64,000 nt of DNA from Phylloscopus collybita (lineage: Eukaryota; Chordata; Aves; Passeriformes; Phylloscopidae), in NCBI GenBank assembly GCA_027886175.1, contig JAJNNQ010000006.1, positions 13,545,001 to 13,609,000 of the forward strand, written 5' to 3'. Both the position numbers and the translations under genes were made by a program. The notes beneath the pieces were generated by a model. That model searched no databases. It was not told where the DNA came from and saw nothing but the letters and a program-made list of their open reading frames with translations. Shown here one piece after another: positions 1 through 12,449 of the stretch. Position 1 is the first letter of the stretch; each line of letters starts with the position of its first letter.

Positions 1-3000
1 ATTTTATCCTCATCTCTGCTTTACGTGAGAATTTATGCATTTATAAAATAAAATGAGGGAAAAATAAGTAGAAAATCCTCTATGCATAATTTTTTAATAC
101 ATGAAGCAAAAAATCAGTGTGAAATTATAAGAACTCTAAGTTTTATTCATAATATATTTGCCTTTGATATGTATAATCAGAAAGATTTCTTGCTATTAGA
201 AGAAAATATTTTAAGACTTACATGTTGTCTGTAAACTCACTTTGTTTTTCTTTCTTATGATGCTTTGCTGAATAAATATACCTGTATTTCACTCTGTATA
301 ACATCATTCTTACAGACAACACATGGTCTTTAGTAACATATTAGGAGACAAGCTGAAACATCCTTCCTCTCAAATCAGACTTGGGAAGAGAGGGGTGACA
401 ACAAGGGGAAAAGAGGATCTGGATATTTTAAAATTTGAAATCTTAATATGTGCATTATCAAATAAAGAGCAATTACATCAACTTGTTTTTTATTTACAAC
501 ATCAGCAGTTTTGATTTCACCTTTAAATATCTGATCCTAGGCAACAAGATAAACCCAAAAATTAGAGCTTAGGTGCAACTTGAATTAGCTTTATTTATTG
601 TCACCACAACATTTTAATTTGTGGCAATAAAATTAAGCATTATTCCAGAATTCTTACACAGCAATGAAGAAACAAAACCTATTATTTTTAGGTTATATAA
701 TGCCTCCATAGTAAAATGAATATTTCGGGAAAATCTTTTTTTTATTTCAGTATTTATTTTCTGAGATAGCCCCATCTAGCAAACAGTTAATATGCTGATG
801 TGTACAGGAACATTTTTGATGACACAGATCTTTTAAGGCAGATTGTCTACATGCAAATAAACCTACATATGCCACAAATCAAAAGTTTCTTCTTCAGAAA
901 ACCCCACTTGCTAGATAAATAGATCTGGATACACTTTTGACTCTCAGTGCATGTTCTATAATAGGTTGTGCAATAGGATTTAATTTGGCTCTATGGATTC
1001 AAAAATTTGTTACTGCCCACTTTGGGGAGACAAAAATTAAAATGGTTTGGTGCTCTACAAGATATGTAAGGAATAAAAACAGAAGCTGAAGCATTTTAGA
1101 AACGCAGAAGGTATATTATTAAAAATAATAGAATACAAATACTAGGGAATATCTTTGTTATGTGTAATGTTACTGGCTGCGTATCTTGGCTTCATTTTGT
1201 ATTTATGAATATATTTTCAGTAGAAGGATAAATAGGTGAAAATAGTTCACTACCATATGATTTGTTTTATCCTTAGGCATTGCCTGGGGTTACTGGTACA
1301 GCCCTGGCTCTCAGTACCGAAAAGTGAAATGTGCAACAATGAAAATTTTATTAAAACGTATGTTAACCCATTACAGTATGTTCACTTCCAATTCTTTGTA
1401 AGAATGCATGATGTATCATTTTGTGTGTGTCATTTTTTTAAAAAGATATGAGTCAAGTAGAGGAGCAAATTTAATGGGAGAATTTTATGGGAAACATTAT
1501 ACAAATGGCAGAGTGTGCGATTCCCATTATTAAAATAATTTGTCATTGTATGAAAAAATGGTATAAATTTCAAGAAAGAGTCTTCTTTAGTTATCTGCCC
1601 TTTTTTAATGACAGCAGCTTTTGTGCAGTAAAGGCAGACACGTTTTCAAGCAAAGCCCATTTCAGACCAGAATTTCTGAGAGCCCTATTAATGTTTCATG
1701 CTAATCAAGGAGAGTGGGAAATAGAGCTGACAGGTGCTTTCTACTCTGCTTATTCCTGTCTTCCTGCATTAGACATTACTAGCTAAAAAAGAACCAATAT
1801 AGTTCCTTTCCAGTACATGTAGTGGCAAGGGCAGAAATAAAATGCTTCTTTTTATAAGTTTATAGTTGTTTTTCTTATTGCCTTCACTGGTAATATCCAC
1901 AAATGTATAGGATGTAGTGATTATTAATAAAAATCTCTTTTACTTCAAACCATGACCTGAACTGGACCCTGAAACTTCCCCCCAGTGCTCTTTGAAAACT
2001 AAAGAGTGCTTGTAGCACATCTGAGATAAGCTGAGGTCCACCTGGGATCCTTGTTTTTTGGTAGTATTTCCATCTGAGCCAGGAAGAAACATGTACCTTT
2101 ACTATAGGACAAGTCTTTTTGATTAAGGAATGTCAGGGTGAGGAACAAAAGTAAACTCTTCAAGATGCAGCTTGAAGACAAAGCATGAAAGCTGCAGTGG
2201 GCATTGCTGGGAGCTGCCCTTTGCCACCTTCCCCTACCCCAGGTACCTGACTTGTACCCCAGTGTTAGGCAGAGCAGCAGCACTCTGAAATAGATGTTCA
2301 AATCCCAGAAACAACTCCAGGAGAGAGTGCTGTGCCTTTGAAAGCCTACTGAGCAGTCCCATCTGGCTGAGATTGGGTACACAAATTAGGAAGACTGGAG
2401 GCTCTCTAAGGCATGTGTCTCCGGTGCCTGTGCGAAGGGTTTTGGTGCTTCCTTTGGGAGGCCTGCTTCAAAAGGCCCTTAAATGCAGATGCAAGTCAGG
2501 TGCCCAAGTGAGGAAGACCAGAGTGTAGACTGTGACAACAAAATGGCTGAAGTCTGCAAGCTGGGATTTGCTCAACTGTATTTGCACTACACACACAGAG
2601 GGAATTTCGCAACTATAGCAGCTAGCAATCCTTACCTTAGCTCTGCTGGAATAATCAGGAAAAGAAGAAACCAAGCCCACTGTTACAGTGTATTGCTTTT
2701 CTCTATGCAAAGCAGACATCATTAAACCCTCCCAGTAGTGCATGGCATTCTACATAGCTATTTTTTCATGCAAATTATAATATATAATATATAATAATAA
2801 TTCAGAAAGTATTGATTTGCTTAAGTATCTCTATAGACTTTTTGAGCAATGAAAAAAACTGCATTTGCTTAATTGAAATTACTTTCTATCATAAAATTTA
2901 ATTGAGGCACATCCCTAATCAGGAACATTTTACACTGATTTAACTCTTGCTTACTTTGATTTTGGTCACTAATAATTTACTGCTTTAAGACTAAGTAATA

Positions 3001-4457
3001 AATACATATACATTTGAATATGTATGAACCCAGCTTAAGTTTATATTGAGAATAAGAATCAGTTTAGATAAATTCATTTAAACCGAGGTAGTCTTTCCCT
3101 ATGACATTGAGTTAAATTTATTAAAAAAATTTAATTATAACAGGAAAACAATTACCACCTTTGTCTGTCAAGATACAAGCCAATACTGCTTATTTGTTTA
3201 TTTTAAGGAAATTACCAGCATGTTTCTATCATATTTATTTTGTTGTTAGGAAGACTGATTTCTACAGTGAATAATCCCTACATTCAGACTCATAACCAAT
3301 ATGAAGAAGTACTATCAGAACAATAAAGTTAAATACAGGAGTGTTTTTTTCACAATGTCATTAGAATCCTCTTGAATAATGATGGTCAAGCACAGGAGAA
3401 CATACCTTGTAGTAACAAAATATACTTGTGCCTATATTTTCTTTTTACTGTGTCAAACATATTTCCATATTTTTTCTTAAAAATAAAGAAGCCTTAATAA
3501 ATCTTTTGCTTCAGTCAGAAGCAAATATCATTTAACATAAATTTGAAGATAAGTGAACCATTTCTCTCTCCATATGTTTTTCCAAGTTGCCATTGCCACG
3601 TACGAATGAGAATGGTCCCTGCAGAATAGGAAAAAGCATTATTATTTTGTAAAGAAGAAGTTGTCAAAGGAATAATTCACTGGACATGCAAAAAATGGAA
3701 TTCCTTAAGAACAAGGATCTCATATTTTTTTAATCTGAAATTTGCACCATAATTGTTTATAAACTTATTTTCATCATGCACCTATCTTTAGTTCTTGTTT
3801 AAAGGACTGATGCAATGAGACCCAAAAGGGTTTCCTTTCTCACTTTAAGACTTCCCCATTATGGCTGGGGACCTGGGTAGCTTTAGCCATTTTGTCATCC
3901 GAGCTCAAGTCTCTAAAACATATTGAGAGAAGTTCAGAAGTGAGAAGCCTCCTCTTCATCCCTTGGATAACAGAACTTCTGTTGCCAAAAGCCTTGTAAG
4001 CACACCCTGCCCTAGAATTCCCTTGACAGATATCTAAACCTTGTTTAGATCTGGTCTCTAAGCTTAGGGAAGGGTATGCAAGCAAGATTCAATGTGGTCA
4101 CTGTCTTTTCCACTTGCGAAACGTTCACCACAAAAGACAAATATTTAGAGTTATACAGTGACTCTACAAGACTGTAGTTGCTGTTGCTGTCACAGATTGG
4201 TCCAGCGTAACATGACTGCTGAAGGTTGCCTTCACAATCTGTTCTTTTTTCCAAGTCACTTTTCTTTCCCTCAGTGCAAAAGGGACTAGAGGAAAGACTT
4301 TTATCTTAGGACCAATGATGGTTTCAAAACTCACAGATGATTCTAAGGTAGGGATTTTCTTTTATGCACCCTGCAGTCCTGAATAACAGATTGTAGTCTG
4401 CTAAAGCACTGAAACACACTCTGCTGCAAATTATTATGAAGAAAGATCCACTTAATC
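1..4457. other. AT-rich non-coding sequence, nothing recognised
   Basis: I see no gene, RNA gene or recognisable transposon here. Short ORFs (for example 1487-1786 on plus and 1999-2382 on minus) have no familiar motif and no splice-bounded exon character. The stretch 2050-2750 is less AT-rich than its surroundings, but no element boundary is visible. Around 2770-2800 there is a short ATA/TAT-rich low-complexity patch. Confidence 0.6.
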
Positions 4458-4537
4458 CTAAAGCATTTAAAATTAAATGTGCATGTATGAAAATACATGC
4501 ACATTTAATTTTGTGAATATGTGCATGTATGCTTTAG
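4458..4537. repeat. Nested perfect inverted repeat (hairpin)
   Basis: Positions 4469-4488 and 4493-4512 are perfect reverse complements, 20 bp each, separated by the 4-base loop GAAA. An outer pair, CTAAAGCAT at 4458-4466 and ATGCTTTAG at 4529-4537, is also perfectly complementary, so the whole 80-bp unit can fold as a nested stem. On the 3' side the inner arm motif GTGCATGTAT recurs at 4521-4530. A perfect stem implies recent origin or selection on structure. No flanking target duplication or transposon end was identified. It could be a short palindrome made by template switching, a small MITE or a pre-miRNA-like hairpin; the sequence alone does not decide. Confidence 0.8.
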
Positions 4538-5370
4538 TGTATTTATTTGTTATCTTAGTAAAGAGATGAAAATTTCAGTGTGTTCTTCTGAAAGCTGTAT
4601 TGACAGCCTTCCCAAAACCCAGCAATAAATTGAGAATATCATGTTTTTAACACAAACCTTGGGCTGGTCTCATAAAGTACCCCCCAGCAAGTACTAAATG
4701 CTGTTTAAGTTTTACCTACTTAAAATAGGTATTGCTTTCAGCAAAGAAGAAAAATGGCTGTTTTCATCAGGGTTTGAGACCTTGGTGGAGATAAGTGCAT
4801 GTGCAAATAGTAAACTGCATATGCACATCCACATTCCAAAGCCCATAAGCCCATTGTCATTAAATCTCAAATTCTTAATTTACTCTACATTTACATTTAT
4901 GCAACCAAGATTTTGCATTCGTGCAAATAGGCTCTGCCTGGGAGGGTCCCACTGGGACTGTGAAGGGAAACCCATAGAAGGCTTCACATTGACATTTCAA
5001 AGGCTTCAGCATCTGTGCTCTATATCTATGAATAGATATCTCGTGCTCAAAAATTAGTTGCTCCTTCCCCCTCGTCATCCTGCCTTCTCTGCAAAATTCA
5101 TAATATGACTGTTAAGTATGAAGACCTTTTGCAAACAGTATTGTTACTCTTGCTGCCTCAAGAAAGCTTAAATAAGGCCATTTGGACCATTATTGCAGAT
5201 ACCTTATTTATACCAAATTCCAAGTAAAAAAATCCCTTCTTGAGGAGATTAAAAATTTGAGATAGAAAAACCATCCAGGATAAAAAAATATAGCTAGAGT
5301 TCATGTTTGGCTTTCATTGCCTGTCCTTTGACCTCTGAGTCTTATAGTCACCTTTCAAATTAACACCCTT
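4538..5370. other. Unique non-coding sequence, nothing recognised
   Basis: An ORF of 119 codons at 4698-5057 (plus) is open but has no recognisable domain, and its length is unremarkable for a window of this size. I see no repeat boundary, RNA gene or promoter. Confidence 0.55.
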
Positions 5371-5600
5371 GGAGCCTGACTCTTTAGGCTCCTTTTAGGT
5401 TTTGTAGGGAAAAAACAGTGAGCTTATCCCTAGAAGCAATCAGTTGTCTCCTTAAAGAGCATTTGGACAACTCTCCTGTGGACAAACTGATCTGGAATTC
5501 AGAGGTAATTTCTAGCAGGGCTAGAAATGAAGCACAACTTGTTGCCTCTGAGTCCAGGCTACAAAAGAACAATGCTTGGCCATAGCAAAGGAGCCTAAGA
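5371..5600. repeat. Candidate fold-back element (MITE-like)
   Basis: The 12-mer TTAGGCTCCTTT at 5384-5395 recurs as a perfect reverse complement at 5587-5598, enclosing about 190 bp. The left end also contains a local 7-bp hairpin (GGAGCCT at 5371-5377 with AGGCTCC at 5386-5392), so the GGAGCC motif occurs three times. Old non-autonomous DNA transposons of amniotes often have such arms. I cannot name a family and no target-site duplication is clear. The arms could be coincidental. Confidence 0.35.
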
Positions 5601-5692
5601 GAAAGGCAGTTTGCACCTCTTGGGTTAAAATGAGCAAGGCACTACAGATTTCCATCTATGGTGATATGCTCTGACAAACACTTTAATTAGCA

Positions 5693-5781
5693 GGACCAAA
5701 TTCTCCTTTAATTTATGCAAGTGAAGCTCTATTGGTTTCAATAGAGTTAGCTCTTCTGTAATTGAGAGAAGAATTTGGCCC
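5693..5781. repeat. Old palindromic MITE-like repeat
   Basis: The ends match in inverted orientation: GGACCAAATTCTCC at 5693-5706 pairs with the reverse complement of the segment ending in GAATTTGGCCC at 5781, with 12 of 14 bases agreeing. The centre (about 5722-5756) is itself roughly self-complementary, with CTCTATTGG facing CAATAGAG. This layout resembles short palindromic DNA-transposon derivatives that are old and widespread in birds, turtles and crocodilians. The family name is not certain. Confidence 0.5.
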
Positions 5782-6060
5782 AGCATCTGTAATAAATCAT
5801 TAATGAGCATGTAGTAAGATAAGTTTTAATGATTAATTAACAATGTATTTTTTGGAGAAAAGTATTCTTAACATGCCCTTAATGTATCAAGTGATAATTA
5901 CAATATTAAAAGCCTACTGATTAAAGCAATTAATTATATGCTTAATTTATTTACTAATTAAGCTTTAATATATGTATAGTTAAGTAATTGCTAATGAGTA
6001 TTTCACATTTGCTAAACAGGTCTGGCAGTAATTACATGGGAAACACCATAAAATGATTCT
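5782..6060. promoter_or_regulatory. TAATTA-rich block, possible conserved element
   Basis: This very AT-rich stretch carries repeated homeodomain-type cores: ATTAATTAAC near 5833, CAATTAATTA near 5928, CTAATTAAG near 5954, plus several further ATTA motifs. Such clustering is typical of developmental enhancers but also arises in AT-rich sequence by chance. No promoter or gene is adjacent. The call is an inference from texture only. Confidence 0.2.
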
Positions 6061-8534
6061 TCTAGTGATTATATGAAAAAATACAACACTCTTTGGGGTT
6101 TTTTTTCTCTTTCTTTTTATTGGATTTTTCCCCTCTAAATGAATTTCTTGGCTTGTGTTTTCCTCCTTGGTGAGCTAAATGTTTACTAGGATGCAAGTTT
6201 CCTAGGTCTGAAAGGTCAGTGTTTCTGCATACATATGATGAAATGTGCTTCACAAGCACAACTCAGTCATGCCTACAATGAAAACAATGATCTTATCCCC
6301 TTGTTCACACAGAGCTAAAGCCTGCCGTTTTCTTAGCCTCTATTCAGATCTTAAGCAAAATTCTGGCTGAGGTTAATGGGAGTTTGCTATGTTAGGACCA
6401 CAGCTCTTTGTACTTTGGTTATGCAAGAACTTTTGGCTCCTGAGCTGGACTCTTACATCCTTAATTCTTATATAAGGCAGGAAAGAAAGATGCATTTTCC
6501 AGTCAGATGTGGGTTCCTTCAATCAGAGCATATGCAGTATCTGTTGTTGCAGTCCTTACTTTAAGTCCTATACTTTACACAGAAACAACTCCAAGTAAAG
6601 CTGCTAAAAGTTTTGTCTAAGCAAACAACAGGGCAATAGACTCACTTTTAGACATAGACTACTAGGCACAGTGAAATCCTGAGGTCTTTATGCATTTAAA
6701 TTCCTATTGCCTCCCAGAGCCCGAACTTCTGGTCCTTGCCCAGGTTGTGTCACAAACTAAAGTACAGACAGTCCCTCTTTTCCTTGCTTTTTGCCTTTGT
6801 TGCTCCATCCACACATTTTCTTCAGCAAGATATTATCCCAGTGTAGATTCTGAAATGCTTAAAAATACGAATGGCAGTGGTATACTACATTCTGCAGTAT
6901 GGTTTGGCAGAAAGATACTGCAAAACGTGGAGAAGTGTTCAAGAAAGGGTTAGCATTACTATGGCTGTAATTATTACTTAATCCACTAGGAAATAAGTGA
7001 GCAAGACACCTACACCTACCCATTGACTTGTCAGGATGGAGACTGGTTTTGGGACAATCCCCAGACTACTTACCCCTAACTTTTGCAGCATAGAGATCTG
7101 GAGATATTTTAGCAGTTTTTTCCCTTTCCTAATCTTATGTGTGCTTCTCTCACTTCAAGCTCCTGTCTGTTTCTGCAAAATCCCATCTGCTTCCTGCCAT
7201 TTTCTAAGTTTGGAGCCTGGGGACACATCCCCCCAAGCCTTCTCTCTGGATAGATACATCTTCTCAGGGCTCTTATTTGTATCTAGTGGGTGAAAGTGCA
7301 TGTTGACCCAGAGCACATTCCTGGGAGAGCAAAATTAAATAGGTTCAGTAGGTCTGGGATGCACATAAACAGGTCTTAATGTAGTGTGTATTCTCATCAC
7401 ATGCATTAATGAAGCCAGAGATGGACTGAATCTCACCAAAGCATGGGGTCTTTGTGAATTTCTTATGCTGTCACCAGGTCAGAAATGGACAGGAGTGACA
7501 TATGGACTCAAGGGACTACACCCCAAACACAGGGCTTAGCCTTGGCTTGCATATAGCCTTCATTTTTGCCAAGATTCCACACATCTAACTGTGAGTGTGT
7601 GACAAACCCAGCACAATCTGTGGTAAAATTCCACTATTATTCCCAAAGACAGCTAAAATTACCTATATATGGCATACACTCTTACTCAGTTATATAAGAA
7701 TGCATTCTTCTGATAAAATTGGTGTTTGTATTTATTTTTTGTATTTGTTTAAGAGATAGCAAACAAGGGATAAGGGCATAAACTGAAGATGGGGAGTTAC
7801 TGAACAGAGCTTTAAGAGTTTAAAAAGCACATATCTATTTTTATAAGAGCATTAGAAAAGAATTTCAGCCAAATGTCCTCCCAGAGTAATCGAGCTGCTG
7901 GCTGAGTGACTTCATCACCCACTGACACCAGGGAGAGTTTTGAGCACCAAGGATCTCCTAAGGCTGACAGATGTTACCTTGAATGATCTATGTAGGCATG
8001 TTCTAGAGAATCAAATAGAATGTTGACTTCCACATGGGAACAACTGCTGTCAGGCTGTGACCTGACATGATCTGGCAATCAAATTTCTTCCATCAAACTA
8101 CATGGATTCCATGATAAATTTGGGGTAATTTGGGGGTTCACAGAAGGAAGATTGTCAACATAAGTGCTCTATTCAGATTGTAGTAGTGACAGTGACTGAT
8201 TGTCAGAGGTCAGGAAAGATTTGTTCCACACTTTGTCGTAGAGGAGGCCAGGGGGTTCACCATGTTCTGAAGAACTCAAGATGGACCATGAGAGCTATGG
8301 ATTTTTATGCAGGTCTTAATGAAGTTAAAAAAACTTGGTAGGATTGAACCTTACCTAAAATATCAAAGAATCCTTTTTTTCTGATTGCTCACATGGTAAA
8401 ATCTTAATCCACAAAACTGAGACAAGACAACTCCACAAGTGCTCTGCTCTCCTGGCACCACAGCATCACTTCCCTGCCCACATAATGTGTTGAGCTCCCA
8501 CCCAGAAGTACCCCTATATTCTACAGAAGATGGG
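6061..8534. other. Non-coding sequence; possible LTR-element internal remnant at its 3' end
   Basis: No gene or clear repeat is recognised. At 6340-6380 a short stretch (GCAAAATTCTGG ... TTAATGGGAG) weakly resembles the same kind of palindromic amniote repeat seen at 13.84 kb, but it is too decayed to call. The segment directly before 8535 ends in the purine-rich run AGAAGATGGG. That could be a polypurine tract of an internal retroviral region, but no coding remnant is visible upstream. Confidence 0.5.
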
Positions 8535-9107
8535 TGTGAAGGGTTAAAGTCCTCACTTCATTTTTGGACCACTGGAAAAAGCTGGATTGGTGCTGGATTA
8601 ATGCAGTAGGAACATAGCATTTGTTCATCTCCTGTGGTCTGTAAATCTTTGCACCTGAGGTGATGCCTTAAGTTTTAGCTTTCGTATTCTGTACTGCCTT
8701 AGTGTGTGACTCTGAACTTCATGTAAAGTTTTAACAAGTTCTCTTCACAGTTCAGTTAGACAAAACAATACTTTTCCAGCCTGTGAACCAAGGACACCAT
8801 TGCAGCTTCAGACACAAGAAGTATAAACAACAGAGAATTGAGGGGAGCAAACTGGGAGGATGGGACTTCATAACCTGAACTTTAATTGGACAATTAACCC
8901 CAACACATAAATGGACCAAAACTTACAAAAGTGTGAAAACGTGTGACAGATCGTCCACCTTGAGTCCATCTTTGGTGTAGCCATGGCCAGGCTCTTGTAC
9001 TACCCACGGTGTATCCTTTGAATAGCCTTTTAATAAATACCTACTGTATTCCTTTAACTCTGTCCACCCCTGTTCCAGGTAGCCTCTTAGGCATCAAGGG
9101 GTTCACA
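8535..9107 (+). mobile_element. Endogenous retrovirus LTR (ERVL-like), about 573 bp
   Basis: The element starts TGTGAAGGGTT and ends GGGGTTCACA, so TGTGAA and TTCACA form inverted ends with TG...CA termini as in LTRs. A polyadenylation signal AATAAA lies at 9032-9037, followed by a T-rich stretch and a pyrimidine-rich end, the usual R-U5 layout. The text around 8875-9060 matches my memory of an avian LTR family common in songbird genomes. I found no clean target-site duplication: the flanks are GATGGG on the left and GCTGG on the right. It may therefore be an old solo LTR with mutated flanks, or a 3' LTR whose internal part has been lost. Confidence 0.65.
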
Positions 9108-9207
9108 GCTGGACTGCAGAATGTTTTATCCCTAGCTGACTTTTGAAGTAGACATGTCTGAATGGCAGGCTGACAGAATTGTGATCCATGGTTCAAATTG
9201 CTCCAAA

Positions 9208-9292
9208 GAGGAGTTTAATTTTGGTTCAAGAATGGTGTTAATAACCCAGAGTTGTGGGTTTGGTCCCCATATGGGCCATTCTCATGAGAGCC
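9208..9292 (+). mobile_element. tRNA-Ile-derived SINE fragment (TguSINE1-like)
   Basis: The block ATGGTGTTAATAACCCAGAG followed by GTTGTGGGTTTGGTCCCC and ATATGGGCCATTC follows the anticodon arm, T arm and 3' acceptor of a tRNA-Ile (AAT)-like head. The B-box equivalent is GGGTTTGGTCCCC at about 9256-9268. The upstream part, GAGTTTAATTTTGGTTCAAGA, corresponds to a degraded A-box region. The family I recall is TguSINE1 of passerines, a tRNA-Ile head with a CR1-like tail. The tail is not recognisable here, so the copy is truncated or diverged. It is not a functional tRNA gene: the arms do not pair well. Confidence 0.65.
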
Positions 9293-10202
9293 TCTTAAGA
9301 TTTCATTTTTTTTACTGCAGTTCTTCTCTAATCAATGTGCACATGAAAAAGAAATTGCTGATAGTAAGGTACAAAATCAAGATGCCCAGAAATCTTGATA
9401 TTTTCCTTAGAAAATCCTTGCTTTTACCTCACCAGGACTTTTTTCTCAGTGAGGTCTTTGAAATGGTCACTAGGAACTGGAGAGCTTGGAGCACAGAAAA
9501 TGGAAAGTTAAATCATCTGCACATCTTGGCCTTCTTCATCCAATCAACCTAAAGAGCTCTGTGATTTTTTAGAACACATTCATAGGGTTGGTTGGTACTA
9601 GAAAATTAAATGGAGGTCTCTTTTGAACAATATTTTCCTCTCTGTCCCATGAAGTGTATTGGGCATCTGTAAGTTCAATGGAAACTTTAAAGGGGGAAAT
9701 GTTGGGAAAGTCTTGAGACAGCATTAGATTCTTCCTAAAAGGCTGCAAGAAAGCTAGGTTTCCACAACTCTACATTTTTATACTTTTGTTCCATCTCAAG
9801 TTCATACTGAGCACACCTTTGTGCTCCTAACCCATGTGTAACTCCCACAGCTATGTGTAGTGCAATGGTCATTAGCAGAATGTGTCAGAAATGGCTATAG
9901 AGGCTAAATAAATTTAGCACCTATGCTGTTAAATTACACAGGTTAGGCTTAGTTCCCTCTCTCTGAGGTCGAGTGTCACGGCAAGTCGTATTTAAACTTT
10001 CCAACAAACAGGGAAGCCATCTCCACACCTCCTTTAGGGAAAGATCTATAGTGCTTTCTGTCTCTTGAGCAATACCTAGAAATAATTCAGCAGAGCTCTG
10101 ATCAACACAGGCTGTGTTAATAGTTAAATAGGCCAGTGCTTGAAGCTGTACCTCATTGCTCTTATATTTCTCAGTATAGGTGTAACAACAACTATGTTTT
10201 GG
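9293..10202. other. Unique non-coding sequence, nothing recognised
   Basis: The plus-strand ORF 9154-9552 (132 codons) runs across the SINE fragment into this stretch and is therefore unlikely to be a real gene. No other signal was seen. Confidence 0.55.
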
Positions 10203-10242
10203 TGGAAGATATGTTGGAAGATATGTTGGAAGATATGTTGGA
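10203..10242. repeat. 12-bp tandem repeat, about 3.3 copies
   Basis: The unit TGGAAGATATGT is repeated three times without error and followed by a partial unit TGGA. Because the period is a multiple of three, it makes apparent peptide repeats in several frames. These are by-products of the repeat and not evidence of a protein. Confidence 0.9.
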
Positions 10243-12420
10243 AAAAGCATTTAAGAAAATCTATAGTGAGAACTGTACATTCATTGCACCTAATTACTCA
10301 CATAACTTTCAGAAATGAGCACCCTAGGCAAAATGTATTTTACTCTGTTTGCTATTTTTATGCTAGTTATATCAAGAGCTCCTTTGTGAAAATCCCACTG
10401 ATTTAAACAATGGACATGCCCTACAGATGTCAGTCTCATCTGAGGAATTCATCAGCTCTTTCCAGAGAGCAGCTTGAAAAATTACCTCAAAACAAAACAC
10501 CTCTAGTGAAGTGGTGGTGATGGTGGTGTTTACCCACAGAAGAGAAATAGGAAAAATAGGGCAGAACAGTGAGAATTGTCTGATTTAAGACCCAAGATCT
10601 CCACCTGGTCAAAAATCAAACCAAAGTGACCTTTTCCTGGCACATCAATGACATAAGCATTTGGCATTGCATCCTGAATTAGCCTTGTAACTTTTGGGAT
10701 TGAACCTAGAACAACTTCTGATTAAACTGGCTTAGCAAATGGATTGATTTACCTTCATTTAGGTAGCTGGACACAAGGCAAAAAATGTGTCCATCCCTGT
10801 TCCTGATTTAGTGTTACACACAGCTCTCTAAGACACTTTCCCAAATGAGTGTAGTGTGGCTAACAGCCTAGACCTTCAATACTCCTAAAGCAGCTTTGAT
10901 GTGTGGCTTTATTGGATTTCTTTGAATGGAATATTGGTTGGGATGTTATTGTAGCTCTTTCTGTGTCCTCCATAAGGCACTTTGAAAGCATTGGTCACTC
11001 ATTAAGTATGTAATGCAAATATCTACGAATTTCTTGAAAATACCTTTTGTTTAGTCTGGCTTCTCTTTGATCACTATGCAGCACTATGCATTTGGAATAT
11101 GAGAGAGAGAAATCTTGGAAATAAAAAGCTATCCTTGAGATGCTATTTCCACTTCCCCCCCCCTAATTTATATATTTTTGTTCTCTTCACTAGTTTTAAC
11201 AACAGCTCAGTAATTCAGAAGGGAAGGATTTAATATTTACATTTTCAATGATTTAATAATTTTCTTTTTTACTTTCTAATGCATTAATTAAACACTGTAT
11301 GGCCACCCCCAATTTTTTTTTTAAAATTATTGGCTTGATTTAAATGTATTAGCTAAACAGCCTCTGGTTTACTTCTTATAGGAGAAGGAAACATTCAAAG
11401 TTACCAAATATTTTACTTACAATGACTGGTTTACCACTTACTGCTGGCTTCAGAAAGGGTCACTGCCAGCACTGTTTTTCCCAAAGGCAAGATAGTAGTT
11501 CTCTCATTGAGTAGAGCTAGCTTTTTTTCCCTCTCTCTCTATTTCACTGCCAATTCTACTACTGATCTTGTGCAATAAAATGTGCTTGTCAACGAAAATG
11601 TCAACTAAGTTTAAAAAGAATAGTCTGAGTGAAACTAAAAAGTAAATTATTTAAGTAGAGTTGTAGTTGAAACTTGAAAGAATTTTGTTTGGTGGTTTTC
11701 CTTACATCATTCTGCCAATGGAGGAGGAACTCTGAATTCCTAACTAGTGAAGCCCTGTCATAAGTGGGGCTGACAGTTCACATTGAAAATTCTGTTTTCT
11801 TCTTTCCCAGGAAAGCAAGTCAAAGTTAAACCAACAAACTATTGTTGGCAAGTGCCTTACCTTTGTTCTGTTCTTCCTTATAAATTAACCACTTCTGTTT
11901 TCTATGTTGCCTGTAAATGGAATTCCTAGAATTTAGGGTCTCATATCAGCAATATTGTTTTAAAATGCTACTGCATCCTTTTAAGACAGTGACTGGACTT
12001 AGAACATCTAAGAATCTCTATCACAGCTTGCTCACAAATGGTAATGAATAAAAAGGAAATAGCTGTAAATGTTGGTTAGTACATTATGAAAGCAGTTAGA
12101 AATTGGACCACCAGCTCCCAAAGTTTGTAATGGTAAAATATCAGTGAAATTAAGGCATTTCTGTGAACACATCAATAATACTGTGTCTGATCTATCAGTA
12201 TGATGACATACTGAATTTTGTACTTGTTTGCATACAAAATTTCACTGAAACGGCCAAGACTGGACATTTGCACATTAGAGTTAGAATATATCTAAATGTA
12301 AAAAAGAGCTGAATTTACTGTAGAATTGCTCTTAAAAACATTGTATGCTTGGAACTCTATAACCATACATTTTTTTTTCTGTATATCTATATATACATAA
12401 CCTCTATTCTCTACTAATTG
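10243..12420. other. Unique AT-rich non-coding sequence
   Basis: No gene or transposon is recognised. There are short homopolymer tracts, for example a C9 run near 11154-11162 and poly-T patches near 11310-11320. The stretch 12370-12450 is TA-rich with two copies of AGTATATAC. Confidence 0.6.
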
Positions 12421-12449
12421 ACTTATCAGTATATACTACAGTATATACA

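Noticed and set aside
9154..9552. 132-codon ORF as a gene
   Set aside because: It overlaps the SINE fragment and has no motif.
9921..10250. Apparent YLPT peptide repeats in a minus-strand ORF
   Set aside because: They are the translation of the 12-bp minisatellite at 10203-10242.
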